Below are positions 53,614 to 62,600 of a stretch of DNA of 64,000 nucleotides, in pieces. The notes under the pieces were generated by a model, which was given only the letters and a program-made list of their open reading frames with translations, was not told the DNA's origin and did no database searches. The stretch is from Ruminococcus sp. (GTDB taxonomy: Bacteria > Bacillota > Clostridia > Oscillospirales > Ruminococcaceae). The stretch is from NCBI GenBank assembly GCA_017525915.1, contig JAFXSC010000001.1:124001-188000 (forward strand), written 5' to 3'. The number at the start of each line of letters is the position of its first letter. Position 1 is the first letter of the stretch. The translations under genes and the position numbers were made by a program.

Positions 53614-53677
53614 TAGTACCCGAAGTACCATGAATAAGCTGACAGCATAAAAACTATTCTCCGTTTTGTGAATTGTC

Positions 53678-53706
53678 TTGACGTCAGGCAGAAATAGTGG
53701 TAAAAT
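53678..53706 (+). promoter_or_regulatory. Promoter of the second zinc-ribbon gene and AEC transporter
   Basis: TTGACG and TAAAAT with 17 bp between and TGG before the -10. Confidence 0.8.
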
Positions 53707-53760
53707 AATTATGATAACAGACGGCAAAGCCGCCGTCCGCGCTATAAAGGAGGTTCTACT

Positions 53761-54060
53761 ATGGCATTTTGCAGATATTGCGGAAAACAGATCGAAGACG
53801 GTAAGGTCTGCGCGGACTGTGCCGCTAAGAATAATGAAGCACCAGCTGAAAACGTACAGCCCCAGTTTATCCCCGAAAACGTTCAGCCGCAGCCGACCGC
53901 TGAACTCGTTCCTCCGGCTGTCGCACCTCAGCCTATGGCAGCTGCATATCCCACTCAGCCAGCAGTAAAGCGTAATATCAACAAGGGTATCGTCGCTCTG
54001 CTCTCACTGTTCGGAGTATTCTCGGTATTCACTATCGTCATTCTGGCGGTATTCGGATGA
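53761..54060 (+). CDS. Small zinc-ribbon membrane protein
   Basis: 99-residue protein with an N-terminal zinc ribbon (MAFCRYCGKQIEDGKVCADC), a Pro/Gln/Val-rich linker and one C-terminal helix (IVALLSLFGVFSVFTIVILA). It shares the ribbon with the gene before it. The stop overlaps the AEC transporter start (ATGATGG), so the two are translationally coupled. Function unknown. Confidence 0.82.
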   Translation: MAFCRYCGKQIEDGKVCADCAAKNNEAPAENVQPQFIPENVQPQPTAELVPPAVAPQPMAAAYPTQPAVKRNINKGIVALLSLFGVFSVFTIVILAVFG

Positions 54061-54998
54061 TGGCAGATACTATTCTTCGCCAGACCATAATAATGCTCAT
54101 GCTTATTATGGTCGGCGTTTTTTGTTCAAAAGCAAAGCTCATAAGCAATGACACAAACAAGCAGCTTTCCGGCTTCGTATTGCAGGTCGTGAACCCTGCT
54201 ATGATATTCATGTCCTATCAGACGGACTACCGTTCGGAGCTCGTCGAGGGACTTATACTCTCGTTCGCGTTCTCTGTGGGCGCATTCGTTGTGATGATAG
54301 CGGTCTCCTATCTCCTTATCCGCCGGAAAGATGGCAGAGATACCGAGATAGAGCGCTTTTCGGCTATATACTCAAACTGCGGCTTTATGGGCATACCGCT
54401 CGTAAGCTCGCTTTTCGGCATGGAGGGCGTATTCTACCTCACTGCCTTCATTACCGTTTTCAACATCTTCGTCTGGACACACGGCATCATCATGCTCTCC
54501 GGCGAAAAAGACATGAAAAAGGTCGTGAAAGTGTTCTATTCCCCTACCATGATAGCGATAGCTCTCGGACTTATCACGTTTTTCCTCAGACTCAGACTGC
54601 CTTCCGTACCTGCGAGGGCTGTGAACTACATCGCCGAGCTCAACACTCCTCTCGCGATGATAGTATCAGGTGTGACCATAGCAGGAACGAGTTTGGTAAG
54701 ACTGCTGAAAAAGCCTTCGGTGTACTATGTATGCTTCCTGAGACTTCTGCTGATACCGGCAGTGATCTCAGCCCTGATAGCAATACCGGATGTAAATTAC
54801 AAGGTCAGGATGACGGTAATCGTTGCAGCGGCTGCTCCTCCTGCGGCAATGTGTACTTTGCAGTGCATCAGATACGGAAAGAACTCACTTTATTCCTCTG
54901 AAATATTCGCATTCGGCACTATACTTTCAGTAATTTCACTGCCGCTTACAGTAAGGCTAGCGGAATATTTAACAAAATTGATAGGCCGACATTGTTAA
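54057..54998 (+). CDS. AEC-family transporter (auxin efflux carrier type)
   Basis: 313-residue membrane protein with about ten helices and the AEC pattern: VGVFCSKAKLISNDTNKQLS near the start, SNCGFMGIPLV in the middle, and AAAPPAAMCTLQCIRYG at the end. AEC members export organic acids such as malate or other anions. No substrate clue here. It overlaps the small zinc-ribbon gene. No terminator was seen after it. Confidence 0.9.
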   Translation: MMADTILRQTIIMLMLIMVGVFCSKAKLISNDTNKQLSGFVLQVVNPAMIFMSYQTDYRSELVEGLILSFAFSVGAFVVMIAVSYLLIRRKDGRDTEIERFSAIYSNCGFMGIPLVSSLFGMEGVFYLTAFITVFNIFVWTHGIIMLSGEKDMKKVVKVFYSPTMIAIALGLITFFLRLRLPSVPARAVNYIAELNTPLAMIVSGVTIAGTSLVRLLKKPSVYYVCFLRLLLIPAVISALIAIPDVNYKVRMTVIVAAAAPPAAMCTLQCIRYGKNSLYSSEIFAFGTILSVISLPLTVRLAEYLTKLIGRHC

Positions 54999-55033
54999 AA
55001 ATGCTGATTTTATCTTAAAATTGCTTTTAATGT

Positions 55034-55061
55034 TTGAAATTTATCAGAAATGTGTTATAAT
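55034..55061 (+). promoter_or_regulatory. Promoter of the ROK-like regulator
   Basis: TTGAAA and TATAAT, spacer 16 bp, TGT before the -10. The only promoter in the set without a 17-bp spacer. Confidence 0.7.
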
Positions 55062-55138
55062 ATATATGTGAAGTTAACAATGGGATAAGCATAAATGTGC
55101 AAGACGTATAATAATTTTTAAGAATAGGAGTGTATTTC

Positions 55139-56359
55139 ATGGAAAAAAGAGGAATCAGCAAACTCGACCTCAAAAGACGTAACCGTATGCAGATACTTCG
55201 CGTCATAAGAGAATCCGGACCTATCTCAAGAGTAGATGTCGCGGGCGCACTCGAGATCACCAGAGCCGCCGTTACAATAATCACCAATGAAATGATCGAG
55301 GAAGGCGTCCTCGTAGAGATAGGCGAAGCACCGATCAATACCGAAAAGCTCCAGAAGGGCAGACGCAAGATACTTATTGACATAAACGTGAACAGCCGCT
55401 TTGCTCTCGGTGCAACAGTAGACGAAAAAGAGGTAAGCGTAGGTCTTACCAACCTCAACTCAGAGATACTTGACAAGTCGAGCATGGTCATCGACGAGCG
55501 TACTACAAGCAAGGATATCATCAACTACATCATCAAGGCCAGCAACGAGATGATCGACAACAGCTGCCTTACCAAGGACAAGATACTCGGTCTCGGCGTA
55601 GGCGTCGTTCCCTCTATGTGGGGCAAGCTGAAGATATTCTACAAGGACGGCGTTCTCGATTTCACCAACTTCATCGACAAGCTCTCCGGCGGTCTCAATT
55701 TCGATATCTGCTGCGGCAACGCTATCGGCCTTATGGCTCTTGCAAGCAACGATTTCCGCACACAGAACGGTTATCAGACCAATCAGGCATTCATTCACAA
55801 CGGCAATCAGGTAAACCTTGCCATTATCAACAAGAACGAGCTTTCGAGCGACTATGTATCCTATACCTCGACTATCGAGAAGTATATCGTAAATCCCAAC
55901 GGAAAGCAGTATGAGGGCTATCCCAACGGTTCCGTAAAGGCTGAGCTCTCGCGTACAGCTATGCTCAACGCTTTCTATGAGATATACTCCAAGGACAAGA
56001 CACCTGTGCTCTATGAGCTCACAGAGGGTGACAAGTCCAAGATAGATACCGATAAGGTGTTCATGGCACTCATGCGCGGTGAAGAGCCCGTCAAGAACCT
56101 CGTTGATGATATCATCGCAAAGTATACCGTGCTCATCAATAACCTTGCGATAAGCCATTTTGCGAAGAAGATCGTTCTCCACAACTTCAAGCTCAACGAC
56201 AAGCAGTTCGACTATGTAAAGCGCGAGATGATACGCCTTGTGAGCGAGGAGATCGCAGACAGGGTAGTTCTCAGCAAGCTCGACGGCAAGAACAACTTCC
56301 TCGGCGGCTGTGCCCTCGTTATCCAGGACAATTTCTATGTCCGCGGCGGTATGCAGTAA
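55139..56359 (+). CDS. ROK-like transcriptional regulator with degenerate kinase domain
   Basis: 406-residue protein. The N-terminal winged helix (RMQILRVIRESGPISRVDVA, then ITRAAVTIITNEMIEEGVL) is that of XylR/NagC-type ROK repressors. The rest follows the ROK length and order (FALGATVDEKEVSVGLTNLN, then ILGLGVGVVP), but I do not see the CxCGxxGC zinc motif or the glycine-rich GTGIGGG loop, so sugar kinase activity and usual sugar sensing are doubtful. Start ATG lies 8 bp after AGGAG. The gene is alone, with its own promoter and terminator. Confidence 0.82.
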   Translation: MEKRGISKLDLKRRNRMQILRVIRESGPISRVDVAGALEITRAAVTIITNEMIEEGVLVEIGEAPINTEKLQKGRRKILIDINVNSRFALGATVDEKEVSVGLTNLNSEILDKSSMVIDERTTSKDIINYIIKASNEMIDNSCLTKDKILGLGVGVVPSMWGKLKIFYKDGVLDFTNFIDKLSGGLNFDICCGNAIGLMALASNDFRTQNGYQTNQAFIHNGNQVNLAIINKNELSSDYVSYTSTIEKYIVNPNGKQYEGYPNGSVKAELSRTAMLNAFYEIYSKDKTPVLYELTEGDKSKIDTDKVFMALMRGEEPVKNLVDDIIAKYTVLINNLAISHFAKKIVLHNFKLNDKQFDYVKREMIRLVSEEIADRVVLSKLDGKNNFLGGCALVIQDNFYVRGGMQ

Positions 56360-56375
56360 TAAAATGTACATCAGG

Positions 56376-56414
56376 ACCGCAGCTTTCCGGCAACGCCGGG
56401 AGCTGCGGTTTTTG
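56376..56414 (+). terminator. Terminator after the ROK-like gene
   Basis: ACCGCAGCT...AGCTGCGGT with an inner CCGGC/GCCGG stem and TTTTT after it. Confidence 0.9.
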
Positions 56415-56490
56415 TTATGAGACGATCAGCTGTTCTGAATACGTCAGGCGTTCCCTGCTATACTCTATGTACGATGCACTGCTTCGATTC

Positions 56491-56508
56491 GTCCGGCGAA
56501 TGCCGGAC
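56491..56508. other. Extra hairpin GTCCGGC-gaat-GCCGGAC
   Basis: A perfect 7-bp stem in the gap between the ROK-like gene and the helicase gene, followed by a T-rich stretch. It could be a second terminator or a remnant repeat. Confidence 0.4.
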
Positions 56509-56541
56509 ACATTTATTATTCACTATTCATTCATTCTGCTC

Positions 56542-56570
56542 TTGACCTTTCTGTATAATTGTGGTATGAT
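56542..56570 (+). promoter_or_regulatory. Promoter of the DEAD-box helicase
   Basis: TTGACC and TATGAT with 17 bp between and TGG before the -10. Confidence 0.75.
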
Positions 56571-56619
56571 TATACATATGTAAACTATCAGCGAACTTTC
56601 CGCACTATAAGGAGATAAA

Positions 56620-58356
56620 ATGCAGTTCAGAGAATTAAACCTTTCACAGGATATACTTACCGCCGTTGACGAGCTCGGCTTCACCGAAATGACCGAAATA
56701 CAGGAGAAAAGCATTCCCCTCATGCTCGAAGGCAGAGACCTCGTCGGACGCTCCAACACCGGAACCGGCAAAACTGCCGCCTTCGGTCTCCCGGCAGTCG
56801 AGAGCATTACCGAAGCCGACCGTGACAAGGTCGCCGTGCTCATACTCTGTCCGACCCGCGAACTCGCCTTGCAGGCTTACGAAGAAATACGCAAATTCGC
56901 CAAGTACAAGCGCATCGTCAAGCCCTGCGCGGTCTACGGCGGTGCAAGCATGGAGAAGCAGATATTCCAGCTCAAACGCGGTGCGAACATCGTTATCGGC
57001 ACTCCCGGACGCATCATGGATCATATGCGTAGACGCACGCTGAAACTCGCAAGTCTCCGCTGTGTTATCCTCGATGAAGCTGATGAGATGCTGAATATGG
57101 GCTTCCGCGAGGACATCGAGACCATACTCTCTGAAGCTCCTGCCGAGAGACAGACCGTGCTTTTCTCGGCAACCATGCCGGCTGCTATCATGGCTATAAC
57201 CGAGAATTACCAGCGTGACCCGGTACATATCAAGATAAAGTCAGCTCAGAAGACTGTCGAGCTCATCGAGCAGTATTACTTTGAGGTTGCTATGGGCAGA
57301 AAGACCGATGCTCTGAGACTTCTCCTCACAGCATATGCACCTTCCTCGTCAATGGTCTTCTGCAATACAAGGGCTATGGTCGATCAGCTCACCGAGGAGC
57401 TCCAGAAATACGGCTTCCGCGCTGCCGGTCTCCACGGCGACATGAAGCAGGCTCAGCGCACTCAGGTGATGAACTCCTTCAAGAACAAAGCGACTGATAT
57501 ACTCGTTGCGACTGACGTTGCCGCAAGAGGGATCGACGTCAGCGGCATCGACTGCGTTTTCAACTATGACCTTCCACAGGACAACGAATACTACATACAC
57601 CGTATCGGACGTACAGGACGCGCAGGCAGGGCAGGTACCGCCTATACCCTCATCAGCGGCAGGCGTCAGCTCCACGAGCTCCGCGATATCGCAAAATATA
57701 TCAACGCTGAGATAACCGAGCTTCCGCTTCCCGACAGAGACGGCATAATCGCCGCAAGAAAGGAAGCTTGTGTCCGGGATATAGCCGCAATGGAGGCGGT
57801 ACACAGCGCCTACGACGTCATCGACAGGCTCGCGGCGGCCGGCATCGACTGCCGTGAAGCTGCGGCAAGGCTCATTTCAAGGACTTTGCAGGCAGATATA
57901 GACTCGATACCCGAATTTGAGAAGCCGCGTCCCCTCAGAAGCCGCCGCGGAAGCTCCGCTAATACTGTCAAGGTCGATATCAACATTGGCAGGAACCGCC
58001 GTATCGCACCGAATTTCATACTCGGTGCGCTCGTTGACGCTACCGGTATGTCCGGCAAGGACTTCGGTAAGATAGATATTTTCGACGACCACACGACCGT
58101 TGAGATACCTGCCGCCGAAAGTGACTACATAATTGAAAGCACCAATCCCATGAAGATAAACGGTCAGCAGGTGACGGTCAAGCTCTGGGACGGCAGCTCG
58201 TCCAGAAAAACCGGAAAGGCATTTCAGAGCCGCCAGCGTCCGGCAGACAAGCCCTCGTTCGACCGCAAAAAGAAGGCTTACGGCAGCAGAGCGCGTTCCG
58301 AGGTCTTCTCCGACTATATTCCCGACCGCAAGAAACGTACAAAGAAAAGGCACTGA
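56620..58356 (+). CDS. DEAD-box RNA helicase with DbpA-type RNA-binding domain
   Basis: 578-residue ATP-dependent RNA helicase. Motifs in order: Gln motif (FTEMTEIQEKSIPLML), motif I GRSNTGTGKTAAF, motif II VILDEADEMLNMGF, motif III LFSATMPA, motif V VATDVAARGIDVSGID and VI HRIGRTGRAGR. Residues about 445-535 match the DbpA/CsdA RRM-like domain (VDINIGRNRRIAPNFILGAL), which binds structured rRNA. The tail is Lys/Arg-rich. Such helicases help ribosome assembly and cold adaptation. A small membrane-protein gene follows after 13 bp. Confidence 0.95.
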   Translation: MQFRELNLSQDILTAVDELGFTEMTEIQEKSIPLMLEGRDLVGRSNTGTGKTAAFGLPAVESITEADRDKVAVLILCPTRELALQAYEEIRKFAKYKRIVKPCAVYGGASMEKQIFQLKRGANIVIGTPGRIMDHMRRRTLKLASLRCVILDEADEMLNMGFREDIETILSEAPAERQTVLFSATMPAAIMAITENYQRDPVHIKIKSAQKTVELIEQYYFEVAMGRKTDALRLLLTAYAPSSSMVFCNTRAMVDQLTEELQKYGFRAAGLHGDMKQAQRTQVMNSFKNKATDILVATDVAARGIDVSGIDCVFNYDLPQDNEYYIHRIGRTGRAGRAGTAYTLISGRRQLHELRDIAKYINAEITELPLPDRDGIIAARKEACVRDIAAMEAVHSAYDVIDRLAAAGIDCREAAARLISRTLQADIDSIPEFEKPRPLRSRRGSSANTVKVDINIGRNRRIAPNFILGALVDATGMSGKDFGKIDIFDDHTTVEIPAAESDYIIESTNPMKINGQQVTVKLWDGSSSRKTGKAFQSRQRPADKPSFDRKKKAYGSRARSEVFSDYIPDRKKRTKKRH

Positions 58357-58369
58357 GAGGTGAACAGCA

Positions 58370-58519
58370 ATGGCTAAAAGCAAAAATTCAAACAGGAAGA
58401 ACGTACCGACGCCTTCAAAGAAGAATACAGGCAGCACCAGAACCACAAAAATGAGGATAATCATGCTCATTCTCGCACTCATCATGGCTCTCGGACTGCT
58501 TCTCCCCCTCTTCCTGTGA
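58370..58519 (+). CDS. 49-residue single-pass membrane protein
   Basis: Small frame MAKSKNSNRKNVPTPSKK... with a basic N-terminus of 28 residues and one hydrophobic helix at the C-terminal end (IIMLILALIMALGLLLPLFL). A GAGAGGTG site lies 7 bp before ATG and a terminator follows the stop codon by 15 bp. The positively charged half should stay in the cytoplasm. The place directly behind the helicase suggests co-transcription. Function unknown. Confidence 0.78.
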   Translation: MAKSKNSNRKNVPTPSKKNTGSTRTTKMRIIMLILALIMALGLLLPLFL

Positions 58520-58534
58520 TATCAGGATAAAGGA

Positions 58535-58568
58535 AAGCCCTGCGGCGATACCGCAGGGCTTATTTTAT
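58535..58568. terminator. Bidirectional terminator
   Basis: AAGCCCTGCGG-cgata-CCGCAGGGCTT followed by TATTTTATT, between the helicase operon and the convergent AraC gene. Confidence 0.88.
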
Positions 58569-59368
58569 TCCTTATCCTTTCCGGAATGAGTCTTGCGGTA
58601 CTGTCCCGGAGACATACCGTATATACTGCCGAACAGCTTCACGAAATATGAAGCGTTATGACCATAGCCAATGATAAGGGCGATATCCTTTACCGGGGTA
58701 TCGGTGGTCCTCAACAGCTCGGAAGCCTTATTGAGACGGCTTGCGATTATATCCTTCGTCACGCTCGTTCCGAACGTCTCGCTGTAAATATGCTGGAAGC
58801 GCGAACGGCTCAGCGAAAGCTCCTTTGCCATATCGTCAACGGTGTAGTCACGGCTCGGCCAGCGGTAGATAGACTCCCGTATGTACAGCAGCTTCTCGGC
58901 ATAGAGATTTTCCGCTGTACGCACGCTGCTGTTCCTGCTGAGCTTCTCGGACGCCTTATAGAGAAGTATCCGGAAATAATGATCGGACACCTTGTCCCTG
59001 TTGGCATTGGAAGAATAATGCTCAAAGCACATATTCCCCATTATCGCAGACAGACCGGAGGACTCCGAAAGCTGGAGCGGAACGTTGGTCTTTATCCCGA
59101 GCGAATGGATAAGGCTTATCTCGCTGTCGTCAGGCCAGAAGTGCATCCAGTCATCGAAGTATTCGGCACAGTCAGCACGGTAATACTGCTGTGTGCCGGG
59201 TGTGTATATCAGGAGGACGTTTCCGGGAAGACGAAACTCCCTTCCGCCGCAGCGGTATACCGCAGGCGATTTGATTATCAGCAGCAGCCAGTCCCCTACT
59301 CCGTTGGGACGGTCTACCACGAAGTCCTTTTCATGGCGGTGGTTGTAACCTATATCATCTATTTTCAA
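58565..59368 (-). CDS. AraC-family transcriptional regulator
   Basis: About 267 residues. The N-terminus has a cupin-like effector domain (DRPNGVGDWLLLIIKSPAVY, then LIYTPGTQQYYRAD), and the C-terminus two helix-turn-helix motifs (YTVDDMAKELSLSRSRFQHI and TPVKDIALIIGYGHNASYFV, ending YGMSPGQYRK). The start is uncertain: a TTG (used here) lies 10 bp after GGAG, while a GTG three codons earlier leaves only one base of spacing. It is divergent from the GH30 xylan enzyme, which it may control. Confidence 0.86.
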   Translation of the reverse strand: MKIDDIGYNHRHEKDFVVDRPNGVGDWLLLIIKSPAVYRCGGREFRLPGNVLLIYTPGTQQYYRADCAEYFDDWMHFWPDDSEISLIHSLGIKTNVPLQLSESSGLSAIMGNMCFEHYSSNANRDKVSDHYFRILLYKASEKLSRNSSVRTAENLYAEKLLYIRESIYRWPSRDYTVDDMAKELSLSRSRFQHIYSETFGTSVTKDIIASRLNKASELLRTTDTPVKDIALIIGYGHNASYFVKLFGSIYGMSPGQYRKTHSGKDKE

Positions 59369-59404
59369 ACTTTTCACTCCAGAACGTTGATATTTATATT
59401 TCTA

Positions 59405-59433
59405 ATAATACCACGATTTCGCTCGTTTGTCAA
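59405..59433 (-). promoter_or_regulatory. Promoter of the AraC gene
   Basis: TTGACA and TATTAT with 17 bp between and TGG before the -10, back to back with the GH30 promoter. Confidence 0.78.
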
Positions 59434-59475
59434 CATTAGCAGCACAAAAGTTATATAAATTCGGCACATTTTTTA

Positions 59476-59504
59476 TTGACAATTTGCCTATCAAGATGTA
59501 TAAT
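59476..59504 (+). promoter_or_regulatory. Promoter of the GH30 gene
   Basis: Consensus TTGACA and TATAAT with 17 bp between. Transcription from it would give a leader of about 140 nt. A second extended -10 (TGGTATAAT, -10 box at 59604-59609) lies closer to the start but lacks a good -35. Confidence 0.85.
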
Positions 59505-59532
59505 GTTAACAGGATGTTATTATAGGTCACCA

Positions 59533-59576
59533 TGCGCGGTTTGGGGATAAGCACTTTTTTATGCTTTTTCCGCGCA
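59533..59576 (+). promoter_or_regulatory. Nested hairpin in the GH30 leader
   Basis: Outer stem TGCGCGG/CCGCGCA and inner stem AAGCA/TGCTT with a T-rich loop. No T-run follows the outer stem, so it is more likely a stabilising or regulatory fold than a terminator. Confidence 0.45.
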
Positions 59577-59648
59577 AGGAATCTATTGAGACAGCACATA
59601 TGGTATAATGTGGTGTCCGGAAATATTAATGTAAGGGAGATTGATAGC

Positions 59649-62600
59649 ATGACCATGAAAAAAACGGCGTCAGGACTGATCGCGGCTGCTCTCGGTCTGA
59701 CCGCTATGACAGCGGCTTATCCGGCGAGTTTCCCCTCAACTCCGACGCTAAACGCCAGCGCGGCAGATGCTGCCGTGATCGACACTACAACCGAATATCA
59801 GACCATCAGGGGCTTCGGCGGCATTGATATGCAGGAATGGCAGAGTTACAGACTGTCAGATGCAGAGTGTGCGACAGCCTTCGGAAACGGCGACAACCAG
59901 CTCGGACTTACCGTCCTCCGTGTGTATGTTAATCCGGACAGCAGCAAGTGGAACCTTGCGCTTCCTGTTGCTCAGTACGCTTCAAAGGCTGGTGCGACCG
60001 TGTTCGCAACTCCGTGGGAGCCGCCGTCGAATCTGTGTGAATCCGGCGGAAGCAACGGAAAGCTCCACCTCAAAAAGGCTAACTACGGCGCTTACGCCAA
60101 GCATCTGAACGACTTTGGCACCTACATGAAGAGCAACGGAGTTGACCTCTACTCCATTTCAGTCCAGAACGAGCCGGACTACGCTAAGGAATGGACCTAC
60201 TGGTCACCGGACGAAACCACCGACTTCATTGCCAACTACGGCGACCAGATCACAAGCACAAGGCTTATGTCGCCCGAGACCTTCCAGTACGGTGCATGGA
60301 GCACCACCGGAAGGGATTACTACAATAAGATACTGAGCAATTCAAAGGCTATGGCTAATACCGATGTCTTTGCCACCCACTTCTACGGCACTCCCAGAAA
60401 CAAGATGGACTTCCCTGCCCTTGAAAACTGCGGCAAGGAGATCTGGATGACTGAGGTTTACGTTCCGAACTCTGATGCAAACTCCGCAAACAAATGGCCT
60501 GAGGCTCTCGATGTTGCAGAAAACATCCACAACGGTCTCGTTGTGGGCAACCTCAGCGTTTATACATGGTGGTACATAAAGAGAAGTTACGGCCTTATCT
60601 CACAGGACGGCTCCAACGGCTCCATCACCAAGCGCGGCTACATGATGGCTCAGTATTCAAAGTGGGTACGTCCCGGTGATATCCGTATCGACGTTACCGA
60701 GTCGCCCGCAAGCGATCTGTACATCTCAGCCTACAAGAACGAAAATCATCAGGTTACAGTAGTTGCCGTAAACAAGAGCAAGAGCGCGGTTAACCAGCAG
60801 TTCCAGCTCGGCAGCGGTGAAAAGATCACAAACGTCGACAGATACAGAACTACTTCCAGCGAGAATATCGCTCTCACAGAGAATATGGAGTTCGACGGAA
60901 GCTCATTCTGGTCACAGCTCCCGGCAGAGAGCGTTTCCACATTCGTTATCTCACTCGAAGGCAGCGGCACGACTCCCGGCACTCAGCTCGACGAAGACGG
61001 CTACTACTTCCACGATACATTCGACAGCACTGCCGGTTCATGGCAGGGCAGAGGCGCTGCTTCTGTTGAGCAGACAGCCAGCACTAACTTTGCAGGCACA
61101 GGCTCTCTCTCATGCACAGGCAGAACAGCTTCATGGAACGGCGCTTCAAAAAATCTCAGCACAAGGCCCTTCAAGGCCGGCGAGACCTTCAGCTTCAGCG
61201 TAAACGCCAAGTACGAAACAGGCGGCGAAACTGAGGACTTCAAGCTAACGCTCCAGTATGAGGACGCTTCCGGTACTGCAAAGTACAGCGACGTTGCCAC
61301 AGGTACTGTGAGCGCAGGTCAGTGGATACAGCTCTCCAACGAGAACTATACTATCCCCGAAGGCGCTTCAAACCTCGTGCTCTACGTTGAGACAGTTGAT
61401 TCACAGATTGACTTCTTCATCGACGAAGCGATAGGCGCTCCGGCAGGTACAAAGGTGACCGGCGCAGGCAAGCCTGTTGTCCGCACACTCAATATCGGTG
61501 ACCTCAACTTCGACGGAAAGATCACTGTATTCGACCTTATCCTCGCACGCCGCGTCCTCACAAACGGCACAACAGACGCCCTCGTAAAGAAGGCTGCTGA
61601 CGTTGACTCCAACGGTACTGTTGAAGTTGCTGATATCGTCAGCATCAGCGGATTCCTCCTCGGCAGGGTCAAGGAATTCCCCAAGCCCGAGATCGTATCT
61701 ACAAAGTGGGACGACTATCAGGAGACTGAATCAGCCGACTGGATTAACTTCTACCAGAGCTCGATCTGCAATATGGGCAACGTTGACCGTCTTGCCAACA
61801 AGCTCGCAGCAGCAGAAAACGGTGAGGATCTCACTCTTGCTTACCTCGGCGGTTCTATCACTGAGGGCAAGAATTACAGCAACCCCTTCTCAAGCTATGT
61901 AAAATCAACTTTCGCCAAGGGCAAATTCACTGAGATCAACGCAGGTCTTTCAGGTACATCCTCAGTTGTAGGACTTGTCCGCGCTCAGAATGAGATACTC
62001 AATGCAAAGCCCGATATCGTTGTACTCGAATTCTCAGTAAACGACCACGAGGGCGAAACATACAAGAAGTCCTTCGAGAGCCTTGTCAAGAAGTGTCTCT
62101 CACAGGAAAACGAGCCCGCAGTGATCGTGCTCATCAACCGTTCAAAGGGCGGCTTCTCAAGTCAGACACAGATGGAAGCTATCGGCAAGAACTTCAAGGT
62201 TCCCGTTATCAGCATGAACAACGCCCTCACAAAGGCATTCAACAGCGGCTTCCTCAAGACTGACGACTACTTCACAGACGAGTATCACCCGCATGAGAAC
62301 GGCGGTAAGCTCATCGCAAACTGTATGGCTTACTTCCTCCGTCAGGCTATGAAGTCCTCAAACAGGACCGGAAGCTACGAGATACCCACCTCAAAGGTAT
62401 ACGGCTATGAGTACGAGACCTGCGCTAATGCAGCGATCTCCGAGCTCTCCGGCTTCAATGCAGGCTCCTTCTCATCTACTACCGGCTACGGAAAGCTTCC
62501 TTACGGCTATGCTAACAGCAAGAACGGCAATACTCCCATGACCTTCAAGGTCAACGCAAAGGGATTTATTCTCGTATTCAAGGCTAACAGCACCGGCATG

